Shown piece after piece: positions 1-6,217 of a stretch of 6,992 nucleotides of DNA (its first letter is position 1; each line of letters begins with the position of its first letter). Position numbers and translations under genes: made by a program. Source of the DNA: Gammaproteobacteria bacterium (GTDB lineage: Bacteria > Pseudomonadota > Gammaproteobacteria > UBA7966); contig DNIF01000013.1 in assembly GCA_003485715.1 (NCBI GenBank), positions 1 to 6,992 of the forward strand, read 5' to 3'. A model generated the notes under the pieces. That model saw nothing but the letters and a program-made list of their open reading frames with translations. It had not been told where the DNA came from and did not search any database.

Positions 1-377
1 ACCCGGCCCTCATCCTGGGTGAGCATTCCGCCATCACCCACCGCCACCTCATCGATTGCACGGAGTGTGTCTCCATCGGCCGCTTCGCCACCGTGGCGGG
101 TTACTGCAGCCAGATCCTGACCCACAGCGTGGATGTCTACCGGGGCCGGCAACACGCCGAGCCCGTACATCTGGGGGACTTCACCTTCATTGGCACGGAT
201 AGCTGCATCCTGGGCGGTGCCGTGCTGCCCGATCACTGCGTACTGGCAGCCAAATCCCTGCTCCGCACCGCCCATGAAACACCCTATCGCGTGTACGCCG
301 GCGTGCCCTCGCGCGAGGTGGCCGAACTCCCGCCCGATGCCGGATACTTCACCCGCTCGCAGGGGTTCATCGACTGA
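1..377 (+). CDS. Hexapeptide-repeat acyltransferase (LbH family), 3' part only
   Basis: The reading frame is open from the left edge (first full codon at base 3) to the TGA at 375-377, giving 124 C-terminal residues; the N-terminus lies outside. The visible part has the short-period [I/V/L]-G-x pattern of a left-handed beta-helix: 'CVSIGRFATVAGY', then 'VHLGDFTFIGTDSCILGGAVLPDHCVLAAKS'-like coils split here only by position, and a terminal 'YRVYAGVPSREV', the usual end of this fold. A histidine in 'ILTHSVD' sits where these enzymes place their catalytic His. Family knowledge: such enzymes transfer acetyl or similar groups from acyl-CoA to sugar hydroxyls or amines in the cytoplasm. Inference: it modifies a sugar of the EPS made by this locus. 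The acceptor cannot be read from this fragment. A GTG at 93 could be mistaken for a start, but the helix coils continue upstream of it, so it is internal. Confidence 0.85.
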   Translation, partial: PALILGEHSAITHRHLIDCTECVSIGRFATVAGYCSQILTHSVDVYRGRQHAEPVHLGDFTFIGTDSCILGGAVLPDHCVLAAKSLLRTAHETPYRVYAGVPSREVAELPPDAGYFTRSQGFID

Positions 378-451
378 ACGCGTACGGAGATCCGCTGCGC
401 GTCTGGGGCGTATCCCGCCAGCCCCGCGCACCCCGCTATCCCTGCGAATCA

Positions 452-502
452 CGTCATCCCCGCCCCTGACAAGTGCACTTGGGGGCAGGCTGCGGCGGGG
501 AT
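452..502. repeat. REP-like palindromic intergenic repeat, copy 1
   Basis: Bases 452-488 match 3545-3581 at 30 of 37 positions by hand alignment, with 20 of 22 in the first part. The element can fold. An outer 8-bp perfect stem pairs 456-463 (ATCCCCGC) with 495-502 (GCGGGGAT), and an inner stem pairs 464-469 with 479-484 around the palindrome AAGTGCACTT (471-480). The outline, GTCATCCCCGC followed by GCGGGGATCCAG, resembles the dispersed palindromic intergenic repeats seen in many proteobacterial genomes. There is no T-tract, so it is not a standard intrinsic terminator. Confidence 0.6.
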
Positions 503-574
503 CCAGTGCCGTTGCGATTACGCTCAGTGACCTGTTCAAGTAGGCCAGCGCATCTTGCGAGGCGTTCCGTGCCC

Positions 575-580
575 GAGGAA
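575..580 (+). promoter_or_regulatory. Ribosome binding site of the WcaF-like gene
   Basis: GAGGAA lies 8 nt upstream of the ATG at 589. It fixes the start of the acetyltransferase and is the best Shine-Dalgarno sequence in the window. Confidence 0.75.
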
Positions 581-588
581 ACACCCCC

Positions 589-1125
589 ATGCCCCACCCC
601 CTGCACACCGTGCACATCTCGCCGCGTAACCGCCTGGGCCGGATCCTCTGGGGCCTGGTGAGCGCACTCTGCTTCCGCCTCACACCGCGTACCGCCCATG
701 CCTGGCGCGCCTGGCTTCTGGCGCGTTTCGGGGCGCGGATGGGGCAACGCTGCCATGTGTATGCCGGGGCGCGCATCTGGGCCCCCTGGAACCTGACTTG
801 CGAAGACGACGCCGCCATCGCCGACGGTGCGGAGATCTATAACCTGGCCCCTGTGCATCTGGGGGTACACAGCGTGATCTCCCAGGGGGCCTTCCTGTGT
901 ACCGCCACCCACGACATGCACGACCCGGCCTTCCCGCTGTTGGCCGCGCCCATCCGCGTGGAGCGGCGCGGCTGGGTAGCGGCGCGGGCGGTGGTGATGC
1001 CTGGGGTGACGGTAGGGGAGGGCGCAGTCCTCGGGCTCGGTGCCCTGGCAACGCAAGACCTGCCCCCGTGGAGCGTGCACGCCGGTGTGCCCGCGCGCCC
1101 GGTCGGGGTGCGGCGGTCACATTGA
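589..1125 (+). CDS. wcaF: WcaF-like (colanic-acid-type) O-acetyltransferase
   Basis: This 178-residue protein has the length and layout of WcaF-type acetyltransferases. They are trimeric left-handed beta-helix enzymes that transfer acetyl from acetyl-CoA to a sugar hydroxyl of an EPS precursor in the cytoplasm. An amphipathic N-terminal region (about residues 11-50, 'RNRLGRILWGLV' onward) precedes helix coils at about 52-105. Next comes the loop 'FLCTATHDMHDPAFPL' with the likely catalytic His108, then coils 'WVAARAVVMPGVTVGEGAV' (129-147), ending in 'DLPPWSVHAGVPARPV' (157-172), which is typical of the family. The ATG at 589 is supported by GAGGAA 8 nt upstream. The symbol gives the family, not proof of a colanic acid role: the rest of the locus is not a colanic acid cluster. 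It is the second acyltransferase in a row, so the polymer may be acylated at more than one site. Confidence 0.88.
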   Translation: MPHPLHTVHISPRNRLGRILWGLVSALCFRLTPRTAHAWRAWLLARFGARMGQRCHVYAGARIWAPWNLTCEDDAAIADGAEIYNLAPVHLGVHSVISQGAFLCTATHDMHDPAFPLLAAPIRVERRGWVAARAVVMPGVTVGEGAVLGLGALATQDLPPWSVHAGVPARPVGVRRSH

Positions 1126-1251
1126 ATGGCGTGACCGGGAACGTCTGATCCTTCCACCCCGCTGTCACGCCACTGTCGCAATTCTGCGCGACAATGCTGC
1201 GCCTGACCGGTGGCCGTGGCGGCCCCAGGAAACTTCAATGAGGGACTTCCG
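1126..1251 (+). other. Intergenic region with small inverted repeat
   Basis: This 126-bp gap contains an inverted repeat, TGTCGC (1174-1179) and GCGACA (1188-1193), with an 8-nt spacer. The repeat could be a weak hairpin or an operator half-site pair. GACAAT at 1190-1195 resembles a -10 box, but I see no good -35 at the right distance. A promoter for the decarboxylase gene is possible but unproven. Confidence 0.3.
1241..1245 (+). promoter_or_regulatory. Ribosome binding site of the decarboxylase gene
   Basis: AGGGA lies 6 nt before the ATG at 1252. It favours that ATG over an in-frame GTG at 1210. The ATG also places the Rossmann motif at residues 10-16, as expected for the family. Confidence 0.6.
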
Positions 1252-2196
1252 ATGCTGAACAAGGCGGTGATGGTGACGGGTGGTGCGGGCTTCCTCGGCT
1301 CGCATCTGTGTGACCGGCTGGTCGAGCGGGGCGAGGACGTGCTCTGCGTGGACAACCTCTATACCGGCAACCGCGACAACATCCGCCACCTGCTGGGCTC
1401 CAACCGCTTCGAATTCATGCGGCATGATGTGACCTTCCCGCTCTATGTGGAAGTGGCGCGGATCTTCAACCTGGCCTGCCCGGCCTCACCCGTTCATTAC
1501 CAGCGCGATCCGGTGCAGACCACCAAGACCAGCGTGCATGGGGCCATCAACACGCTGGGTCTCGCCAAACGCCTGCGGGCGCGCATCCTGCAGGCATCCA
1601 CCAGCGAGGTGTACGGGGACCCCACGGTGCACCCGCAACCGGAGGGCTACTGGGGCAACGTCAATCCGGTCGGGATCCGTTCCTGTTACGACGAAGGCAA
1701 ACGCTGCGCCGAGACGCTCTTCTTCGATTACTGGCGCCAGCATCGGCTGGAGATCAAGGTCATGCGCATCTTCAATACCTACGGGCCGCGCATGCATCCG
1801 AGCGATGGGCGGGTGGTCTCCAACTTCATCGTGCAGGCGTTGAAGGGCGAGGACATCACCATATTCGGCGACGGCCAGCAGACCCGCAGCTTCTGCTACG
1901 TGGACGATCTCATCGAGGGCATGCTGCGCCTGATGGACTCCCGTCCGGACTTCACCGGCCCGGTGAACATCGGCAATCCCAAGGAGTTCACCATGCTGGA
2001 ACTCGCTGAGCAGGTGCTGGCAAAGGTGGGTGGGCCGAGCCAGCTCTGCTTCCGGCCGTTGCCGAGTGACGACCCAAAGCAGCGCCAGCCCGATATCACG
2101 CTGGCGAAGGACGAACTGGGCTGGGAGCCCCGGGTATCGCTCGAGGACGGCCTGGACCCGACCATCCACTACTTCCGTCAGTTGCTCGCGCTCTGA
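1252..2196 (+). CDS. uxs: UDP-glucuronate decarboxylase (UDP-xylose synthase)
   Basis: This 314-residue enzyme is an extended short-chain dehydrogenase/reductase. It converts UDP-glucuronate to UDP-xylose and CO2 in the cytoplasm, using tightly bound NAD+ through a 4-keto intermediate. The Rossmann motif GGAGFLG is at 10-16, with Asp34 in 'CVDNLYTG' to bind the NAD ribose. 'ASTSEVYGDP' (115-124) carries the catalytic Thr/Ser and Glu119. 'YDEGKR' (146-151) supplies the Tyr146/Lys150 pair and is diagnostic for this decarboxylase against plain GalE or RmlB epimerases/dehydratases. 'RIFNTYGPRM' (172-181), 'GRVVSNF' (186-192) and 'GDGQQTRSFCYVDD' (206-219) are also as in known UXS proteins. The length is normal for a bacterial single-domain UXS. 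Inference: the locus makes an EPS with xylose or a xylose-derived sugar. The UDP-glucose dehydrogenase that would supply the substrate is not in the window. Confidence 0.95.
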   Translation: MLNKAVMVTGGAGFLGSHLCDRLVERGEDVLCVDNLYTGNRDNIRHLLGSNRFEFMRHDVTFPLYVEVARIFNLACPASPVHYQRDPVQTTKTSVHGAINTLGLAKRLRARILQASTSEVYGDPTVHPQPEGYWGNVNPVGIRSCYDEGKRCAETLFFDYWRQHRLEIKVMRIFNTYGPRMHPSDGRVVSNFIVQALKGEDITIFGDGQQTRSFCYVDDLIEGMLRLMDSRPDFTGPVNIGNPKEFTMLELAEQVLAKVGGPSQLCFRPLPSDDPKQRQPDITLAKDELGWEPRVSLEDGLDPTIHYFRQLLAL

Positions 2197-2284
2197 GTCC
2201 CGCTCGCACGCACGGGGGCTGCGGCTTGCGCTGGACCTGCAAGCAGTGGCCCCGGCAGTGGGCGCCCTTGCGCGGCCGGCCCGC

Positions 2285-3535
2285 ATGAACATCCAGCGCG
2301 CCAGTCGCGCCCTGCTCACGGTACTGGGTGGGCAACTTGCGGTGCAGGCCGTCGGGGCCCTGGTCGGCTTCCTCATCGTGCGCGCCATGCCGGTGACCGA
2401 GTACGCCCTGTACACACAGGCGCTGTCCTGTCTCACCTTGGCCACCGTCCTGGCCGACGGAGGCATCGGCAGCGCCACGCTGGCACTCAGCGGGCCGCGC
2501 GCCCAGGATGCGCCCGCGCTCGCCCGCATCATGGCCACCGCGCGTGTCTGGCGGCTGCGACTGGCGGCGATCAGCCTCTGCCTCGCCGTTGGCGTGTTCC
2601 TGTTCCTGACCTGGCGCCTGGCCACGCCCTGGCCCGTCATGCTGGCCACGGCCCCGGTCCTCGTGCCGCTGGCCCTGGGGCAGATGCTGGCGCACCTGGC
2701 CGAAACGCCCTTGCGTGCCCGGGGGGCGGTGAGCTGGCTGCAGGGCCTGCACCTGCAAGCGGCACTGTTCCGCGGGGCACTTTCAGTAGCGGCGCTGCTG
2801 CTCCTGCCCGCCACCTGGTTGGTGTTGTCGGCCACCGCCCTGGCGCAGGGCTGGCACCTCCGGCGAGTGCTCGGCCGCTGCCGCAGCGAAGGTCTGGCCG
2901 ATGGTGCGCCCGATCCGGCGCTCGCCCCGCAGTTCCGCCACGCCCTGGCCCGCGCCATGCCCGGGGCCATCTACTACTGCCTGTCCGGGCAGTTGGGCGT
3001 GCTGCTGGTGTCCATCTTCGGCAATGCGCAAGCGGTCGCCGGCCTGGGCGCACTTGGCCGCTTCGGCATCGCCTACTCCGTGCTGATTGCCGTGCTTGGC
3101 TACCTGTTCACACCCTGGCTCTCCCGCCGCCCGGACGCGGGCCTTAGGCAGGCCTACCTGCTGGCCCTGACCGCCTTCGGCACCATGGTGGCGGGTACCC
3201 TGGCCGCGGCACTGTTGCTGCGCACACCACTGCTCGCCCTGCTCGGCCCGGAGTACGCGGGGCTCGGGCATGAGTTCTCACTCCTGATGCTGACCGGTGC
3301 CCTCGCTACCCTGGGCGGCGCAGCGCATCAGCTCGCGGCGGCGCGCAATGTGTACGCACCACCCTACAGCGGCATTGCCAGTTGTGTGGTGGTGCAGGTG
3401 CTGGCCATCCTGAGTCAGGACGTCAGCACGCTCTCCGGGGTGCTCTGGATGACCATCATCGTCAACACCTGGACCCTGCTGCTCCCCGCGGGCCATTTCC
3501 TGCTGCGGCCGCGGCTGCCGGAACGTCTGCGCTGA
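2285..3535 (+). CDS. Wzx-type polysaccharide flippase (MOP superfamily)
   Basis: This is a 416-residue inner-membrane protein made almost entirely of hydrophobic segments. I estimate 10-12 helices, for example near 10-33, 42-66, 92-110, 117-138, 160-183, 226-247, 253-278, 288-312, 330-352, 363-380 and 386-408. The N-terminal pattern, a helix followed by 'PVTEYALYTQALSCL' and 'VLADGGIGSATL' (36-65), is typical of O-antigen/EPS flippases, which move undecaprenyl-diphosphate-linked oligosaccharides to the periplasmic face. Such proteins diverge strongly, so the family is assigned from topology and local motifs, not catalytic residues. The start is uncertain. The ATG at 2285 has only a poor ribosome binding site; the frame is open upstream and has in-frame GTG codons between 2197 and 2284. 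I prefer the ATG because helix 1 follows it directly. The gene lies 88 bp after the decarboxylase stop. Confidence 0.82.
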   Translation: MNIQRASRALLTVLGGQLAVQAVGALVGFLIVRAMPVTEYALYTQALSCLTLATVLADGGIGSATLALSGPRAQDAPALARIMATARVWRLRLAAISLCLAVGVFLFLTWRLATPWPVMLATAPVLVPLALGQMLAHLAETPLRARGAVSWLQGLHLQAALFRGALSVAALLLLPATWLVLSATALAQGWHLRRVLGRCRSEGLADGAPDPALAPQFRHALARAMPGAIYYCLSGQLGVLLVSIFGNAQAVAGLGALGRFGIAYSVLIAVLGYLFTPWLSRRPDAGLRQAYLLALTAFGTMVAGTLAAALLLRTPLLALLGPEYAGLGHEFSLLMLTGALATLGGAAHQLAAARNVYAPPYSGIASCVVVQVLAILSQDVSTLSGVLWMTIIVNTWTLLLPAGHFLLRPRLPERLR

Positions 3536-3707
3536 AGTCGTCAGCGTCATCCCTGCCCCCGACAAGGACGCTCGGGGACAGCTCAACGCCCCTTGCATCG
3601 CCCCCTCGTCGCATCGATCATCCGCCCGCGCGCGTCGCCCTCCCGCCGCCGCGGGGTGCGTTGCCCCTGCGTCCCATCGAGTCACTCCGCGGCCCTTCTT
3701 CTCCTCC
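3536..3707 (+). other. C-rich intergenic leader before the glycosyltransferase gene
   Basis: This 172-bp gap holds repeat copy 2 and then a stretch (3581-3707) in which I counted 63 C and 30 G in 127 nt. That C-over-G bias on the coding strand is typical of Rho-loading (rut) regions. The last bases before the next gene are all-pyrimidine (CTTCTTCTCCTCC). I saw no clear promoter and no small gene with a ribosome binding site. Confidence 0.45.
3545..3581. repeat. REP-like intergenic repeat, copy 2
   Basis: It matches 452-488 at 30 of 37 positions. It starts 9 nt after the flippase stop codon. CCCCGA (3557-3562) pairs with TCGGGG (3572-3577) around a 9-nt loop, extended by G3555-C3579 and T3554-A3580 beyond one mismatch. 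The same register in copy 1 also pairs, using two G-T wobbles, so pairing survives the base changes. The outer 8-bp stem of copy 1 is not present here. There is no T-tract after the stem, so it could stall or protect the 3' end of the upstream transcript but is not a textbook terminator. Confidence 0.55.
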
Positions 3708-4940
3708 GTGCGCCTGCTCCTCCACTCCATCAACTTCGCACCCGAGCTTACCGGCATCGGCAAGGTGAACGGCGAGCTGGTCGCGTGGCTCGCTGCCCGC
3801 GGCCATGAGGTGCGCGTGGTAACGGCACCGCCCTACTATCCGGAGTGGCGTGTGCACGCGGGTCATTCGGCCTGGCGTTACACGCGCACACAGGCCTGCG
3901 GTGCCGAGGTGTTCAGGAGCCCGCTCTGGGTGCCGACCAATCCCGGGGGGGGCAAGCGCATCCTGCATCTGGCCGGCTTTGCACTCACGAGCCTGCCCAA
4001 CCTGGCCCGCCAACTTATGTGGCGGCCGGATGTGATCGTGGTGGTCGAGCCACCGCTCTTCCTCGCGCCGGGCGCGCTCCTGCTTGCGCGCCTGACTGGT
4101 GCCCGAGCCTGGCTGCACATCCAGGATTTCGAGGTGGACGCGGCCTTCGCCCTCGGTCTGCTCCGGAACGACACCCTGCGCAAGATCGTGCGTCGGGCCG
4201 AGGCCTGGCTGATGCGGCGCTTCGATGGGGTCTCCTCCATCTCGCAGGCCATGGTCGCACGAGCGGGGGAGTACGCTGACCGTACAGACGTCGCCCTGCT
4301 ACCCAACTGGGTGGACTGCGATCACATCCGCCCGCTGAAAGGCCCCAACGCCTACCGGCAGCAACTGGGCCTTGATGCAACGGATGTGGTCGCCCTGTAT
4401 TCCGGCAATCTGGGGCGCAAGCAGGGCATCGACCTGGTGGTGGAGGCGGCCGGGCGCTTGCACGCGGCCGGGGCGAAGATCCGCTTCCTGCTCTGCGGCC
4501 GGGGTGTGGAGTACGAAGATCTTCGGGCGGCCACGGCTGGTCTGCCGAATGTCCTCTGGCTGCCGCTGCAGCCTTACGAGCGGCTGCCTGAATTACTCGC
4601 CTGCGCCGACATACACCTGCTGCCGCAGAAGGCCACGGCGGCCGATCTGGTCATGCCGAGCAAGCTTCCCAGCATGCTGGCCAGCGGGCGGCCGGTGCTG
4701 GCCACGGCCGAGCCGGACACCGAGGTGGCGCGTATGGTGGCGGGCTGCGGGGAAGTGGTGCCGCCCGGCTCGGTGGCGACCTTCGTCGCCGCACTCGAGC
4801 GCCTGGCCGCCGATGCGGCCCTGCGTCTGGACTACGGCCAGGCGGCGCGTGCGCGTGCCCTCGCGGAGTTCTCGCAAGACACCATCCTCCAGCGCTTCGA
4901 GGCTCGCGTATCCGAGGGGCTGTCCGGGGCTGTCCCATGA
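3708..4940 (+). CDS. wcaI: WcaI-family glycosyltransferase (GT4)
   Basis: This 410-residue GT-B fold, retaining glycosyltransferase is predicted to add a sugar from a nucleotide-sugar donor to the lipid-linked EPS precursor at the cytoplasmic face of the membrane. The N-terminal acceptor domain begins 'LLLHSINFAPELTGIGK' (residues 3-19) and continues with 'VRVVTAPPYYPEW' (35-47), both hallmarks of the WcaI family. 'IVVVEPPLFLAPGALLLARL' (110-129) gives a membrane-associating face. The C-terminal donor domain has 'ALYSGNLGRKQGID' (229-242), 'LLCGRGVEYEDL' (261-272) and 'ADLVMPSKLPSMLASGRPVL' (312-331), where the nucleotide-sugar is bound. The start is GTG at 3708: it aligns with the family's N-terminus, and no ATG or Shine-Dalgarno sequence is available. 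The upstream bases are instead all pyrimidines. The 3' end overlaps the next gene by 4 nt (ATGA). The sugar transferred cannot be told from sequence; xylose is possible given the upstream decarboxylase. Confidence 0.9.
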   Translation: MRLLLHSINFAPELTGIGKVNGELVAWLAARGHEVRVVTAPPYYPEWRVHAGHSAWRYTRTQACGAEVFRSPLWVPTNPGGGKRILHLAGFALTSLPNLARQLMWRPDVIVVVEPPLFLAPGALLLARLTGARAWLHIQDFEVDAAFALGLLRNDTLRKIVRRAEAWLMRRFDGVSSISQAMVARAGEYADRTDVALLPNWVDCDHIRPLKGPNAYRQQLGLDATDVVALYSGNLGRKQGIDLVVEAAGRLHAAGAKIRFLLCGRGVEYEDLRAATAGLPNVLWLPLQPYERLPELLACADIHLLPQKATAADLVMPSKLPSMLASGRPVLATAEPDTEVARMVAGCGEVVPPGSVATFVAALERLAADAALRLDYGQAARARALAEFSQDTILQRFEARVSEGLSGAVP

Positions 4941-6154
4941 GTGGCGCGACCCGCCGTGTTTCCGGACTCGTGCTGCCCGGCAACAGCGGCAGCGCTGCCC
5001 CCGTGCTCATGCTGGTACCCGCACCGAGGCAACGGGACGCCCGTCTGGACGCCCTGCGCGGGCTCCTGCTGGTGCTGATGACCATCACCCACGTGCCCAG
5101 CGCCCTGTCGCATCTGTGCAATGGGCCCTTCGGCGTGGTCTCCTCGGCCGAGGGTTTCGTGCTGCTCGCGGCCTGCCTCTGTGGCTCGGTCTACGGCCGC
5201 AGCCTCGAACGCGATGGCCATGCGCGGATGCGCAGCAAGGTGTGGGCGAGAGCGGGGAGGGTATACGCCGCCCATCTGCTGGTGCTCTTGCCGGTGGCGG
5301 CGCTGGCCCTTCACTACGGGCCCGTTTCGCCGGGCCTTGCCAATCACTTTGGCCCGCTCATCGCCGATCCCATGGCAGGCTTCCTGCTCATGCCTCTCCT
5401 GCTGCACGCCCCGCCCCTCTTCGACGTGCTGCCGTTGTACGTGTTGAGTCTGCTTTGTACGCCCTGGTGGCTTTCGGTTGGGCAGACCCATGGCTGGTCG
5501 CGCTTGCTGGCCCTGGCGGCTCTGCTCTGGGGCCTCGCCCAGTGCGCCCAGGCGCTGCGCGTGGCCGGCGTCCTGCCGTGGTGGTACGCGCAGCCAACGG
5601 CGCTGCATCCAGGGCACTTCGATTGGCTCGCCTGGGGTGGCCTGTGGATCGTGGGCCTCACGCTCGGCGTGGCCGCACGCTACGGGCGCATCCAGCCCGG
5701 GCTGGCCCGCAAACGTTGGCGGCCTTTGCTGCCGCTCGCGCTGGGGGTGGCAGTCTGCGGCTTCCTCCTGCGTCATGGGCTCTGGCCGCCGACGTGGTTT
5801 CACCCGGACCTCTACCTCACCATGGATAAATGGACGCTCGGGCCCCTGCGCCTGCTCAATCTGGCTGCACTCGTCTATCTGCTCTGGCGCTGGAATCCGC
5901 GTCCGCCCGCCTGGCTGCTCGCGCCCTGGGCGCGCCTCGGCCGCCACTCTCTGGTGGTCTTCAGCCTGCACCTGCCACTCGTGGCCTTGGCGCCGCTCTG
6001 GTTCGAGGGCATGCCAGCGCTGGAACGAGATCCGGCCGCCAGCCTCTATGCCCTGGGTTGCGTGCTGCTGCTCTGGCTTCTGGCCGGGCGGCTGGATCGT
6101 GAGGATCGGTGCAAATCCGGCCCGGTGGGCGCGCTGATGCCGGCCTCCGGCTGA
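4937..6154 (+). CDS. OpgC-family membrane acyltransferase
   Basis: This 405-residue polytopic inner-membrane protein belongs to the OpgC family, whose founder succinylates osmoregulated periplasmic glucans. Family signatures are 'RDARLDALRGLLLVLMTITH' (33-52), 'SSAEGFVLLAACLCGSVYGR' (69-88), 'DKWTLGPLRLLNLAAL' (297-312) and 'LGRHSLVVFSLHLPL' (334-348). About ten hydrophobic segments lie between residues 40 and 385. The ATG overlaps the glycosyltransferase stop (ATGA at 4937-4940), so translation is probably coupled. A later ATG at 5009 (Met25) lacks a ribosome binding site. The first 30 residues are a non-membrane tail. No opgG or opgH is seen nearby, and the neighbours are EPS genes. I therefore infer that it acylates the EPS or its lipid-linked precursor, perhaps with succinate, rather than periplasmic glucan. 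The acyl group and acceptor are unknown. Confidence 0.85.
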   Translation: MSGATRRVSGLVLPGNSGSAAPVLMLVPAPRQRDARLDALRGLLLVLMTITHVPSALSHLCNGPFGVVSSAEGFVLLAACLCGSVYGRSLERDGHARMRSKVWARAGRVYAAHLLVLLPVAALALHYGPVSPGLANHFGPLIADPMAGFLLMPLLLHAPPLFDVLPLYVLSLLCTPWWLSVGQTHGWSRLLALAALLWGLAQCAQALRVAGVLPWWYAQPTALHPGHFDWLAWGGLWIVGLTLGVAARYGRIQPGLARKRWRPLLPLALGVAVCGFLLRHGLWPPTWFHPDLYLTMDKWTLGPLRLLNLAALVYLLWRWNPRPPAWLLAPWARLGRHSLVVFSLHLPLVALAPLWFEGMPALERDPAASLYALGCVLLLWLLAGRLDREDRCKSGPVGALMPASG

Positions 6155-6217
6155 ACCCCGCGATCCGCTAACATCGGCGCCGCGCGTTCCCGCGCCATTT
6201 CAAGAGACACCCAAGCG
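6155..6217 (+). other. Short intergenic spacer before the exosortase gene
   Basis: This 63-bp spacer contains TAACAT (6169-6174), a possible weak -10 box without a clear -35, and AAGAGA (6202-6207), a weak ribosome binding site 10 nt before the ATG. The exosortase gene is probably read through from upstream, but a separate promoter is not excluded. Confidence 0.3.

Larger units (their letters stand above)
378..588 (+). other. Intergenic region with structured repeat
   Basis: This 211-bp gap separates two acyltransferase genes. I see no protein in it: short open frames crossing it lack a ribosome binding site and family features. It contains the structured repeat described separately (452-502). 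I found no convincing promoter. A TTGC box at 555-558 has a GG upstream at 543-544, but the spacing is 2 nt too long for a sigma-54 site. Confidence 0.6.

Noticed and set aside
543..558. Possible sigma-54 (-24/-12) promoter before the WcaF-like gene, of interest because some exosortase-linked loci are RpoN-controlled
   Set aside because: GG at 543-544 and GC at 557-558 are 12 nt apart instead of the required 10, and the -24 box is a poor match.
1486..2970. Long minus-strand open frame (494 codons) opposite the decarboxylase and flippase genes
   Set aside because: Its translation is low-complexity Arg/Ala/Ser-rich with no recognisable motif. It is antisense to two well-supported genes, as expected by chance in GC-rich DNA.
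3554..3580. Intrinsic terminator after the flippase gene
   Set aside because: There is a hairpin but no T-tract follows it. The same element occurs in another gap, so it is better described as a repeat.
4372..5829. Plus-strand open frame (485 codons) across the glycosyltransferase/OpgC junction
   Set aside because: It runs in another frame through two real genes. The Arg/Pro/Ser-rich translation lacks motifs and it has no ribosome binding site.
4832..5971. Minus-strand open frame (379 codons) opposite the OpgC-like gene
   Set aside because: The product is rich in Gln, Arg, Gly and His without domain features, and the opposite strand has clear OpgC signatures. It is a shadow frame.
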